Assembly (NCBI GenBank): GCA_017517765.1 | Contig: JAFWYE010000006.1 | Location: 186,001 to 250,000 of the forward strand | DNA: 64,000 bases | Direction of reading: 5' to 3' | Source of the DNA: Bacilli bacterium | GTDB lineage: Bacteria > Bacillota_I > Bacilli_A > RFN20 > DUOF01 | In this document: piece by piece, positions 35,035 to 42,784 of the stretch | How the letters are laid out: every line of letters begins with the position of its first letter | Position numbering within the stretch: the first letter of the stretch is position 1 | Notes under the pieces: generated by a model | What the model saw: only the letters and a program-made list of their open reading frames with translations | Databases searched by the model: none | Told to the model about the DNA's origin: nothing | Translations under genes and position numbers: made by a program

Positions 35035-37035
35035 TTATATCATATCTTTTTCTTTTTCAATAATTATCGAGTTAGTAAATAAACTTTTGTATATTATTAT
35101 ATTTCCATGATAATCACTTCTAAATATTTTAACTCCATAAAATAAAAGAACATCTATAACATCTTGGCAAGGATGACCATATTTGTTATTTTTTCCAACA
35201 CCTATAAGGGCTACTTTGGGTTTTAGCTTTTCAATGAACTCAATGGAACTAGACGTATTAGATCCATGATGGCTAACCTTTAAAATATCTATTGAAAGAT
35301 TATAATTATCTATAATTTCTTTCTCTACTTCACTTGAAATGTCACCAGTAAATAAATAATTAATGTCTCCCCACCTACCATATAAAACTATACTATCGTC
35401 ATTTTCTCTTCCTTCTTTTTTATTAAGATTAACAAATTCTTTATCACCTATTTGAACTTTTTCTATATTTGAGTTTTCAATTATTTTTCCAACATTAAAA
35501 TTATTAATTAAACTTTCACATCCTCCACTATGATCAAAGTCGTCATGAGTGATTACTATCTTTTCAATATAATTTATTCCTCGCTCTTTTAAAAATGGAA
35601 TTATATCTTTTAATGCTACATCTCGATATTTATTGCCACCTGTGTCTATTAAAACAACTGTTTTAGAGTTAGGGATTTTTAAGCCTATACAATCACCCTG
35701 TCCCACATCTATAAAATAGACAATTTCTCTACTATCTAAAATAGGAATGGAGTATTGGAACCCCAACATAAAAACATATAAAAATAAAAAGCAATAACTA
35801 ATTTTTCTCATTCTGTTTTGATAAAAATAAAGCATTAAAAATAAAGATAAATAAAGCATAACAATAATAAGACTACTTGGCTTTCCAAAAATCAAATTAA
35901 AGCTCCAATTTAAGCACCATTTAAAAATAAATTCAATAATAAAAATAGATAGTTTATATAACAAATAAAATTTATCAAAAAATAAATATAACAAAGAAAA
36001 AACAAACAATACCGAAATAGGAAATTCAAACAATAATATCATCAAAAATGAAGCTATGTTTATTTCATAATTAGACATAATTATTAATGGCAAACTAGTA
36101 AAAAATGTAAGTAATTTTACCAGAAACTTTCCTCCAAGCTTTTTAGAGTCAATTATATTATTTATAAGATCTATTGCATAAGAGAAAATAAAAGTATAAA
36201 TAAACCCCAAATTAAAACAATAACTAGGATTAACAAAAAGCATAGCAATAAGAATAAAGGACAATAAATCAAAATTATTATATCTCCATTTAAATGACTT
36301 ATTAACTTTTTTTAGCACTATGTAAATAAATGCTTTAAGACTAGAAACTGATAAATCTAGTAAGATTAAATATCCCCCTATAATCGCATATTTTATTCCT
36401 TTAGTTTTTTTTAAAACTTTAAATAAAAGATTAATATGAAACCCCGAAATAACAACCAGAAAATTTAAAGAAAATGTTTCAAAATATTTGTAAAAAGACG
36501 AATTACTTTCATCTTTTATATTAAATAACATTAGCTTAAGTATCCTCTTATTATTCTCATCCTTATTTTTTAATAAATGATTTATTATTTTTGATGAAAA
36601 AGTAAGATGATTGTCATTAAAAGTAACCTTGCCTTCAACTACATAATAAATTTTTTGAGTAGCCAAGTATTTGTGAAAATCGTTTTCTTTATCTAGCTTT
36701 TTTATTTCACCTTTTATGCTTACATGATTTCCTTTATTTAAATCATTTTCATCATAATATACAAATTTATGCCCACAATTTTCTAAAATAACATATCCAT
36801 TATAATCTTCTATAACATTAAATTCATTTGTAACTCTGCTTAAAGTTGATTCATTAAAATAATTAAATCTAAAAATACAAAAAATAAATAAGATTATACA
36901 TGATGCTATAAATACATTTACTTTGTGTCTTTTGAAAGATAAAGATAATGAAGCAACTATAAGGACAAGATAAAAATAATTTGAATAGCAAAAAAATAAA
37001 ATAGCAAAAACTATAGATAATGCAGCAAATATCAT
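35035..37035 (-). CDS. comEC: DNA uptake channel ComEC/Rec2
   Basis: ComEC is the inner-membrane channel for transforming DNA. The 666-residue protein has a hydrophobic N-terminus, an OB-like part, the competence membrane core (VVISGFHINLLFKVL and many helices to about residue 440) and a C-terminal metallo-beta-lactamase-like domain: FIDVGQGDCIGL, LIDTGGNKYRD, ITHDDFDHSGG, LLFTGDIS and VSHHGSNTSS. The HxxDH-type metal site is HDDFDH. The start is 1 base from the comEA stop, with no strong ribosome-binding site, so it is translationally coupled. Confidence 0.94.
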   Translation of the reverse strand: MIFAALSIVFAILFFCYSNYFYLVLIVASLSLSFKRHKVNVFIASCIILFIFCIFRFNYFNESTLSRVTNEFNVIEDYNGYVILENCGHKFVYYDENDLNKGNHVSIKGEIKKLDKENDFHKYLATQKIYYVVEGKVTFNDNHLTFSSKIINHLLKNKDENNKRILKLMLFNIKDESNSSFYKYFETFSLNFLVVISGFHINLLFKVLKKTKGIKYAIIGGYLILLDLSVSSLKAFIYIVLKKVNKSFKWRYNNFDLLSFILIAMLFVNPSYCFNLGFIYTFIFSYAIDLINNIIDSKKLGGKFLVKLLTFFTSLPLIIMSNYEINIASFLMILLFEFPISVLFVFSLLYLFFDKFYLLYKLSIFIIEFIFKWCLNWSFNLIFGKPSSLIIVMLYLSLFLMLYFYQNRMRKISYCFLFLYVFMLGFQYSIPILDSREIVYFIDVGQGDCIGLKIPNSKTVVLIDTGGNKYRDVALKDIIPFLKERGINYIEKIVITHDDFDHSGGCESLINNFNVGKIIENSNIEKVQIGDKEFVNLNKKEGRENDDSIVLYGRWGDINYLFTGDISSEVEKEIIDNYNLSIDILKVSHHGSNTSSSIEFIEKLKPKVALIGVGKNNKYGHPCQDVIDVLLFYGVKIFRSDYHGNIIIYKSLFTNSIIIEKEKDMI

Positions 37036-37036
37036 T

Positions 37037-37546
37037 TTACAAACATATTAAATCTTTTATCTGCTCAAATAGGGCATCGCCTATACCACTTACGTCTTTT
37101 AATTCTTCAATAGTTTTAAAATTACCGTTAGTGTTTCTATAGCTTATTATTCTTCTTGCTATAACTGTTCCTATTCCTGGGAGAGTATCTAATGATGCAA
37201 TTGTAGCGGTATTTATAGAAACCTTCTCTTCACCACTACTTTCATAACTAATATAATAGGTAACACCATTCTCTAAAAGAACATTTAAATTATATGCCTT
37301 TTCATCTGCGCCCTCACTTAATCCTCCTGCTAGTGATATTAAATACGATAGCTTATCTCCTTTTGAGACAGTGTAAGTACCAGGATTATTTACAGCACCA
37401 GTTATACTAACACTATACAAACTAGAATCACTTTCTATTGCTACAGTCTCACTTTCAAAATTAATTGTCTCAAGTTTTTTATTAATAAGTTCCATCCCTA
37501 CTAAATAAACAATTGAAAAAATAATCATACCTATAAAAACTTTCAT
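37037..37546 (-). CDS. comEA: Competence DNA receptor ComEA
   Basis: ComEA binds incoming double-stranded DNA at the cell surface. The 169-residue protein has one N-terminal membrane anchor, an SLBB-like domain (VSITGAVNNPGTYTVSKGDK and LISLAGGLSEGAD) and a C-terminal tandem helix-hairpin-helix, SINTATIASLDTLPGIGTVI followed by ELKDVSGIGDALFEQI. AGGAGGGGATAGAC precedes the ATG. The intergenic region upstream is divergent with the chromate transporter genes. comEB (dCMP deaminase) is missing between comEA and comEC. Confidence 0.95.
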   Translation of the reverse strand: MKVFIGMIIFSIVYLVGMELINKKLETINFESETVAIESDSSLYSVSITGAVNNPGTYTVSKGDKLSYLISLAGGLSEGADEKAYNLNVLLENGVTYYISYESSGEEKVSINTATIASLDTLPGIGTVIARRIISYRNTNGNFKTIEELKDVSGIGDALFEQIKDLICL

Positions 37547-37649
37547 GTCTATCCCCTCCTAATAACTTACATACCAACTTCTTTAAAAAAACTTCCCCAT
37601 TAATTAAAAAAAAGTTAATTTTATCTATAATTTATTTAAGGATAGGAAG

Positions 37650-38216
37650 ATGGGAATGAAAAATATATTAAAATTATTTGCCATATTTTTTAAAATTGGT
37701 TTGTTCACCTTTGGTGGAGGATATGCAATGATTTCTTTAATCGAGGATGAATGTGTAAATAAATACAAATTTATATCTAAAGAGGAAATGAAAGAAATAG
37801 TTATACTTAGTGAATCCACTCCAGGGCCAATCGCAGTAAACGCTGCTACATTTGTTGGGTTCAAAGTTGCTAAAGCACTAGGAAGTAGCTTGGCTACACT
37901 TGGAGTAGTATTACCCTCATTTATTATAATTACACTTATCTCAATATTTTTAACTTATTTTCAAGATAACCAAGTTGTAACAATAATGTTTGAAGCAATA
38001 CGAGCTAGCGTAACTATACTTATGGCACAAGCTTTCTTAAATTTAGTAAAAACGCCACAAAAAAACGTTCAATTTTATGCATTATTAATTACTGCATTTA
38101 TTCTTAATTTTGTTTTCTCAGTAAAAGCTATTTATATTATTATTTTTGCTTTCGTATATACTCTTATTTTGCTTTTTATAAACAAAAGAAAAAAGGAGGT
38201 AAAAAACAATGCTTAA
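37650..38216 (+). CDS. Chromate transporter family protein, first half (short-chain CHR)
   Basis: The 188-residue membrane protein carries the CHR signature FKIGLFTFGGGYAMISLIED and ESTPGPIAVNAATFVGFK, then more hydrophobic helices. Short-chain CHR proteins work as pairs of half-size proteins equivalent to the N and C halves of ChrA. Chromate export is known for some members; here the true substrate is unknown. TATAAT at 37626-37631 is a possible -10 box. It overlaps the next gene by 8 bases. Confidence 0.9.
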   Translation: MGMKNILKLFAIFFKIGLFTFGGGYAMISLIEDECVNKYKFISKEEMKEIVILSESTPGPIAVNAATFVGFKVAKALGSSLATLGVVLPSFIIITLISIFLTYFQDNQVVTIMFEAIRASVTILMAQAFLNLVKTPQKNVQFYALLITAFILNFVFSVKAIYIIIFAFVYTLILLFINKRKKEVKNNA

Positions 38217-38790
38217 TTTATTTTTAACCTTCTTTAAAATAGGATTATTTACTTTTGGTGGAGGATATTCAATGATTCCTCTAATAAGCGAAGAAGCTGC
38301 AACTTTTGGTTTAGAGATGGATGAGTTATCTAACTTTATAGCAATTTCTGAATCAACACCTGGTCCATTTGCTATAAATATTGCAACATTTATTGGATAT
38401 GAAAGCTTTGGCATACTTGGAGCAATTTTAGCTACTCTTGGGGTAGTATTACCTTCATTTATAATCATGATGATAATAGCCATGCTGGTTAATAAAATTA
38501 GAGACTCAGATTTCTTTAAAACATTTATGAAAGTTACAATTCCAATTGTCTCTGGACTAATATTATCTTCCACATTAAAAATCACTTTACAAAACTTATT
38601 CAATATATCAAATTTAACTACAATTGTAAGCGATTTTAAATTTAATATACTAACAATAGTTACCTTTGCTATCTTACTAGCGCTTACATTATCATATTAC
38701 TTTATAAAAAAGAAAAAGCTATCACCTTTTATAGTAATAGCTTCTTCGATAGTCATTGGAATAATTGCTAATATCATTAATCTTTTTTGA
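38209..38790 (+). CDS. Chromate transporter family protein, second half
   Basis: The 193-residue partner repeats the signature FKIGLFTFGGGYSMIPLISEE and ESTPGPFAINIATFIGYE, showing a duplication of the same module as the preceding gene. AAAGGAGG lies 9 bases before the ATG, within the end of the first gene. Its 3' end overlaps the convergent gene by 14 bases, and that gene's terminator (38716-38743) lies inside this coding region. The pair very likely forms a heterodimeric transporter. Confidence 0.9.
   Translation: MLNLFLTFFKIGLFTFGGGYSMIPLISEEAATFGLEMDELSNFIAISESTPGPFAINIATFIGYESFGILGAILATLGVVLPSFIIMMIIAMLVNKIRDSDFFKTFMKVTIPIVSGLILSSTLKITLQNLFNISNLTTIVSDFKFNILTIVTFAILLALTLSYYFIKKKKLSPFIVIASSIVIGIIANIINLF
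38716..38743 (-). terminator. Terminator of the 38777-39247 gene, inside the opposite gene
   Basis: On the minus strand AAGCTATTAC pairs with GTGATAGCTT (10 bp with one G-T pair) and is followed by TTTCTTTTTT. It lies about 35-60 bases past the stop of the minus-strand gene. Confidence 0.6.
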
Positions 38791-39247
38791 TCTTAAATGA
38801 AAGATAAATCATTATCGATACATATGAAACTAAAATAAGATACCAAATTGTCATGAAATTAAAGTAATAATAATTTGTAATAGTTCCAATAGAAACTGGA
38901 GTAAATCTGTTTATATATGTAAATAATAGTATAAGTATTGATATAAGTAAAACAATCATCGAAGCCTTTAGTAAAAAAGGCTTTTTTTCTTTTAATATAT
39001 AAGACAATATAACCCCCACTATTGACACAAGTAGCAAACACAAAGAAATAATCACAATTATTTTTGCAAATAGTAATCCATGATTAACATATAAAATTTC
39101 ATATAAAGAAACATTAGTATCATTAGATAAGAATGTTTCATTATACTTACTTGCATCAACATATAAAGCAAAGCCACTTATAAAATAGAGCAATAATGCC
39201 ACTACTGGAGCAATACTGATAAGTATATTTATTAATTTCTCTTTCAT
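38777..39247 (-). CDS. Four-helix membrane protein, unknown
   Basis: The 156-residue protein has four hydrophobic segments (about 8-30, 58-85, 92-112 and 130-150) and short charged loops; no family motif is recognised. TAGGATATAAATT precedes the ATG weakly. It lies 10 bases after the hemolysin III-like gene and is probably cotranscribed with it. A plus-strand terminator for the chromate genes (38962-38988) lies inside its coding region. Confidence 0.6.
   Translation of the reverse strand: MKEKLINILISIAPVVALLLYFISGFALYVDASKYNETFLSNDTNVSLYEILYVNHGLLFAKIIVIISLCLLLVSIVGVILSYILKEKKPFLLKASMIVLLISILILLFTYINRFTPVSIGTITNYYYFNFMTIWYLILVSYVSIMIYLSFKIKKD
38962..38988 (+). terminator. Terminator of the chromate transporter genes, inside the opposite gene
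   Basis: AAGCCTTT / AAAGGCTT with a 6-base loop is followed by TTTTTCTTTT on the plus strand, about 170 bases past the second chromate gene's stop. Confidence 0.7.
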
Positions 39248-39257
39248 AATTTATATC

Positions 39258-39926
39258 CTACAAAATAACATAAAACAAGATACTTAAATATTGCAAGATA
39301 GTACCTGCTAGTACAAATAAATGCCATACTGAATGGATGTATTTAGCCTTCTTTCCAAAGCCATAAAATACAGCTCCAATCGTATATGCTATTCCACCAA
39401 AAAGTAACAATAAGAAGCCCCATGTTTCTAGATTTGACATTAAAGTATTAATCTCTAATATTACACACCATCCCATTGCAATATAGGCAATCATACTTAA
39501 AACCTTTATAACAGGATGATGCATATTTATTGCATTGCCAACTACACCAAGAATTGCACATCCCCAAACAATCGAAAACAATAACCATCCAGTAAATGGA
39601 TTAACTTCCCTTAATGTTATAAGACAATATGGTGTATATGTACCTGCAATTAAAAAGAAAATACTACAATGGTCAAATATTCTAAAAATCTTCTTAGCTA
39701 AATTTGTATGTAAGAAGTGATAAATTGAACTCATGCTATACATAATAATCATTGATATACCATATACAAGCATGCTAGCAATTCCATAACCATCACTAAA
39801 TATACAAGCAATTACTAATCCTATAACAAAACCCGCAATAGCAAGTCCTCCACCTGCCATGTGGCTTATTCCACTAAATCTTTCTTCTCCCCTAGTATAA
39901 GAGGGCAATTCTTTACTATATTCCAT
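39258..39926 (-). CDS. Hemolysin III family (PAQR-like) membrane protein
   Basis: The 222-residue protein has seven hydrophobic helices and the family motifs EERFSGISHMAGG near the N-terminus, SMSSIYHFLH (SxxxH zinc ligand) and HSVWHLFVLAG at the C-terminus (HxxxH). These histidines and the Ser/Asp set form the metal site of the CREST superfamily, which includes adiponectin receptors (ceramidase-like hydrolases). Hemolytic activity is not implied. ATG 39926 is chosen because GTG 39935 lies in the AGGTGA site. Confidence 0.9.
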   Translation of the reverse strand: MEYSKELPSYTRGEERFSGISHMAGGGLAIAGFVIGLVIACIFSDGYGIASMLVYGISMIIMYSMSSIYHFLHTNLAKKIFRIFDHCSIFFLIAGTYTPYCLITLREVNPFTGWLLFSIVWGCAILGVVGNAINMHHPVIKVLSMIAYIAMGWCVILEINTLMSNLETWGFLLLLFGGIAYTIGAVFYGFGKKAKYIHSVWHLFVLAGTILQYLSILFYVIL

Positions 39927-39976
39927 CTTTATCACCTTTTTAAATTATATCATTTTTTTTATTATTTAAAATAAAA

Positions 39977-40004
39977 AAGTAGATAATATTAATATTATCT
40001 ACTT
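39977..40004 (-). terminator. Terminator of the 39995-40303 gene
   Basis: A 28-base perfect palindrome, AAGTAGATAATATT and its complement, overlaps the stop codon and is followed by TTTTTATTTT on the minus strand. Confidence 0.85.
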
Positions 40005-40303
40005 GTCTTTTTTACTTTAAGATTAGTTGCATTAGCCTTACTTATCAAGTTTTCTATTGCTTCAACTCGTTTTCTAGCTCTACTATATTCAGTTAGCATA
40101 GGGACTGATCTAGGTACTTTTAGTGCCATTTTGTAGCAATCACTAGCAATTTTATTTTCCCTTGCATGTTCTTTTAATAATTCTTCTATAATAGCATCAT
40201 GGTAAAATCCACATCTAATAGATTCTTTAGCCCTTGTGATACTAATACCAAGTTTACTAGCAACTCTTGATAAAATAACTAATTCCATATCTATTTCTTT
40301 CAT
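39995..40303 (-). CDS. Small helical protein, unknown
   Basis: This 102-residue protein is basic and probably all-helical. It has no membrane segment or signal peptide, and ends in a Lys-rich tail. VASKLGISITRAKESIRCG could form a helix-turn-helix-like segment, but this is weak. The frame opens with GTG 40312 in the GGTGA site; ATG 40303 is the likely start. It lies 74 bases downstream of trmD and may be transcribed with rimM-trmD. Confidence 0.5.
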   Translation of the reverse strand: MKEIDMELVILSRVASKLGISITRAKESIRCGFYHDAIIEELLKEHARENKIASDCYKMALKVPRSVPMLTEYSRARKRVEAIENLISKANATNLKVKKTSR

Positions 40304-40376
40304 CCTTATCACCGGCTATATTTTAATACTTTCAAGCAACAAATTCAACTAAAATATAGTTTGTAGAGCGGGTATA

Positions 40377-41123
40377 CTAGTCCTTATTTGACTTCTTTAT
40401 TGCCTCATTTATATAATTCTCATCGCACTTTTCAAGGATTTCTTCTTCCTTTTTACTTAGAACATGATTTTTATATAAATCTGGTCTATTTTGTTTAGTA
40501 ATTAGTAAACTTTGCTTAATATTGTACTCCTTAATGACTTTATGGTTTCCACTAAAATATATGTCTGGAATACTCTTATTGTTATATGTTCTAGGTAAGG
40601 TATATTGAGGATACTCTAATAAGTTATTATCAAAAGTTTCTGTATCTAGTGAACTTTTATTAATAACCCCATCAATAAGTCTAATTATAGAATCACTTAT
40701 AACTTGACTAGCTAATTCTCCACCTGTAAGAATGTAATCACCAATTGAAATTGCATAATCTACTTCATCCATAATTCTTTCATCTATCCCCTCAAAATGA
40801 GGACAAACAAAAATAAGTTCTTCTTCTTTAGAAAGCTTAATAGCTAAATCTTGATTAAATAGTTTTCCTTTAGGAGTAACTAGTATTACTTTGCTTTTTT
40901 TACTTTTATATCTGTTTAAAGCATCACTAACTACATCATATCTAATCAAATTTCCACTACCACCACCAACAATTTTACCATCAACTCTCCCATCAGTTAC
41001 TTCTCCTTTTAGATCTATAACTTCAATATCAACTAGCCCTTTGCTAATGGCATTTTTTATAATAGAAGTGTTTTTAAACTCATTATAGTAATTTTCAAAT
41101 AATGTTAAATATTTAATTTTCAT
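40377..41123 (-). CDS. trmD: tRNA (guanine-37-N1)-methyltransferase
   Basis: TrmD is a SPOUT enzyme making m1G37, which prevents frameshifting. The 248-residue protein shows DGRVDGKIVGGGSGNLIRYD, VILVTPKGKLFNQ, FVCPHFEGIDERIMDEVDYAISIGDYILTGGEL (SAM knot) and the C-terminal domain. Substitutions against the usual GGGxGMVM and CGHYEG are visible (GGGSGNLI, CPHFEG), but the catalytic Asp region and the knot are intact. It overlaps rimM by 11 bases. The usual next gene rplS is absent. Confidence 0.94.
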   Translation of the reverse strand: MKIKYLTLFENYYNEFKNTSIIKNAISKGLVDIEVIDLKGEVTDGRVDGKIVGGGSGNLIRYDVVSDALNRYKSKKSKVILVTPKGKLFNQDLAIKLSKEEELIFVCPHFEGIDERIMDEVDYAISIGDYILTGGELASQVISDSIIRLIDGVINKSSLDTETFDNNLLEYPQYTLPRTYNNKSIPDIYFSGNHKVIKEYNIKQSLLITKQNRPDLYKNHVLSKKEEEILEKCDENYINEAIKKSNKD

Positions 41124-41619
41124 AAAAAACTCCTATATTAGTCAAAGTAATAGTTTTCTTTTCCTTATCTATATTTACTATAAACTCATTCAAAAAAGGA
41201 ACTAAAAAAGTTTTATTACCTGTATCAATTCTTAATAAATCTTGTCTTCCATTACTTTCAATATTAATTACTTTACCTATAACAGTATCATTAAAAATAA
41301 CATCCATATCTTTTAGAGTTAAATAATGGTATACATCCTTACTTTCATTAAGCTTTTCATCTTCACAAAAAATGTAATATTCTCTATATTCATTTGCTTT
41401 ATCAATATCATCTATACCTTCCAAAGTTAAATAAATAAATCCCTTGGTAAATGAGTACTTAACTATAGTTTTTTCAATAAAATTTTCTTCATCTTTGCTC
41501 AAATAGACAATATTTCCACTCTTGTACCTATCTTTTATGAAGCTAGATTTATTATCTACTTTCATTTCACCCTTCAATCCACGAGTATTAATAATTTTTC
41601 CAATAATTAATTTCCCCAT
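41113..41619 (-). CDS. rimM: 16S rRNA processing protein RimM
   Basis: RimM helps assemble the 30S head. The 168-residue protein has the N-terminal IIGKIINTRGLKGEMKV beta-barrel and the PRC-barrel C-terminal part with YHYLTLKDMDVI and DLLRIDTGNKTFLVPFLNEFI. The length is standard. AAGGAGGT precedes the ATG. It is paired with trmD as in most bacteria, while rpsP is not adjacent; the upstream neighbour is nifS. Confidence 0.94.
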   Translation of the reverse strand: MGKLIIGKIINTRGLKGEMKVDNKSSFIKDRYKSGNIVYLSKDEENFIEKTIVKYSFTKGFIYLTLEGIDDIDKANEYREYYIFCEDEKLNESKDVYHYLTLKDMDVIFNDTVIGKVINIESNGRQDLLRIDTGNKTFLVPFLNEFIVNIDKEKKTITLTNIGVFYEN

Positions 41620-41634
41620 ATTTACCTCCTTAAT

Positions 41635-41661
41635 AATTAAAAAGGAGTTACCCTTTTAATT
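41635..41661 (-). terminator. Weak terminator between nifS and rimM
   Basis: On the minus strand AATTAAAAGGG pairs with CCTTTTTAATT (one mismatch) around the nifS stop, followed by ATT. It may attenuate rather than fully stop read-through into rimM. Confidence 0.45.
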
Positions 41662-42784
41662 CATCATGAATTCTTTTTAACTCCTTAACAAATATATCAA
41701 TTTCTTCTTTACTAGTCAAATAAGAAAAAGAAACCCTCAAACTATTCTTGCTAGTAAACTCATCTCTAGTTACAGCATATACACTCTTAGAATAATCTTT
41801 ACTATATGAACTACATGCGCTTTTACTAGAAATATATATTCCCGCATTACTTAATGCATTGACAATTACTTCTCCTCTTTTATTTTTGAAAGCAAAATTC
41901 AAAATATATGGAGAAGCATCCATAGGACTATTTATAATTAAATCGTCAAAAGTTTCATTTAACTTAGTAATTAAATATTTATTTATCTCTTTTACATGTC
42001 TATATTCTTTTTGATGATTTTCCAATCCAATTCTTAGGGCTTTAGAGCACATTACATGATTATGATAGTTGCTAGTGCCACCACGTAAGTTAAACTCTTG
42101 TTGCCCTCCACTAATAAGAGGAACAATTCTAACTTTTTCTTTTTTAACTAACACGCCACTACCCTTTAATGAATATATTTTATGTCCTGAAAAATTGTAT
42201 AAATCCACATAAGAATAATCTATATTTTCTTTTCCCATAGCTTGTGTTGCATCAGTATGGAACATCGCAATTGAATTTTCTTTTACGTACTTAGATAATT
42301 TATAAATATCATTAATTGATCCAAGTTCATTATTAACAGCCATTATACTCACTAATATAGTATCTTCTCTTATTGCCTTTTTTAAATCATCAAGTTCTAT
42401 TTTACCTTCTTTATTAACAGGTAAATAAGTTACTTCAAAATCTAAATTTTCTTCTAACCATTTACAAGAATCTAAAAGAGAAGGGTGCTCAATAGAGGTA
42501 GTAATAATATGCTTACCTCTACCTTTATAAGCCATTGCAACACCTTTTATTACAAGATTATTAGCTTCAGTAGATCCACTAGTGAAAACGATTTCTTTTT
42601 CTTTTACATTTAATAAATTTGCAATCTGTTTTCTAGCTGCAGTCAAATATTTTCCTGCCTCACTACCTAAAGCATGAATAGAATCGCTATTAGCATAAGA
42701 TATATCTAATAGCTTTTTATATGCCTCTAATATTTCTTTTCTAACAGGAGTTGTAGCAGCATAATCCAAATATATATTATTCAT
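41648..42784 (-). CDS. nifS: Cysteine desulfurase (NifS/IscS type)
   Basis: This PLP enzyme generates persulfide sulfur. The 378-residue protein starts IYLDYAATTPVR, with SGSTEANNLVIKG, the PLP-lysine loop FSGHKIYSLKGSGVL and the catalytic-cysteine loop SKSACSSYS. In B. subtilis the gene after ezrA (nifZ/braB region) supplies ThiI for 4-thiouridine in tRNA; the same order ezrA-nifS here suggests a tRNA thiolation role, distinct from SufS. No thiI is seen in the window. It overlaps ezrA by 8 bases. Confidence 0.92.
   Translation of the reverse strand: MNNIYLDYAATTPVRKEILEAYKKLLDISYANSDSIHALGSEAGKYLTAARKQIANLLNVKEKEIVFTSGSTEANNLVIKGVAMAYKGRGKHIITTSIEHPSLLDSCKWLEENLDFEVTYLPVNKEGKIELDDLKKAIREDTILVSIMAVNNELGSINDIYKLSKYVKENSIAMFHTDATQAMGKENIDYSYVDLYNFSGHKIYSLKGSGVLVKKEKVRIVPLISGGQQEFNLRGGTSNYHNHVMCSKALRIGLENHQKEYRHVKEINKYLITKLNETFDDLIINSPMDASPYILNFAFKNKRGEVIVNALSNAGIYISSKSACSSYSKDYSKSVYAVTRDEFTSKNSLRVSFSYLTSKEEIDIFVKELKRIHDELKG

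Noticed and set aside
38118-38603. A 161-codon minus-strand frame
   Set aside because: It is antisense to the chromate transporter pair, whose duplicated signature is convincing.
40320-40376. Possible tRNA or structured RNA between trmD and the small gene
   Set aside because: The stretch contains a short G-rich end, but no acceptor stem or T-loop sequence could be traced.
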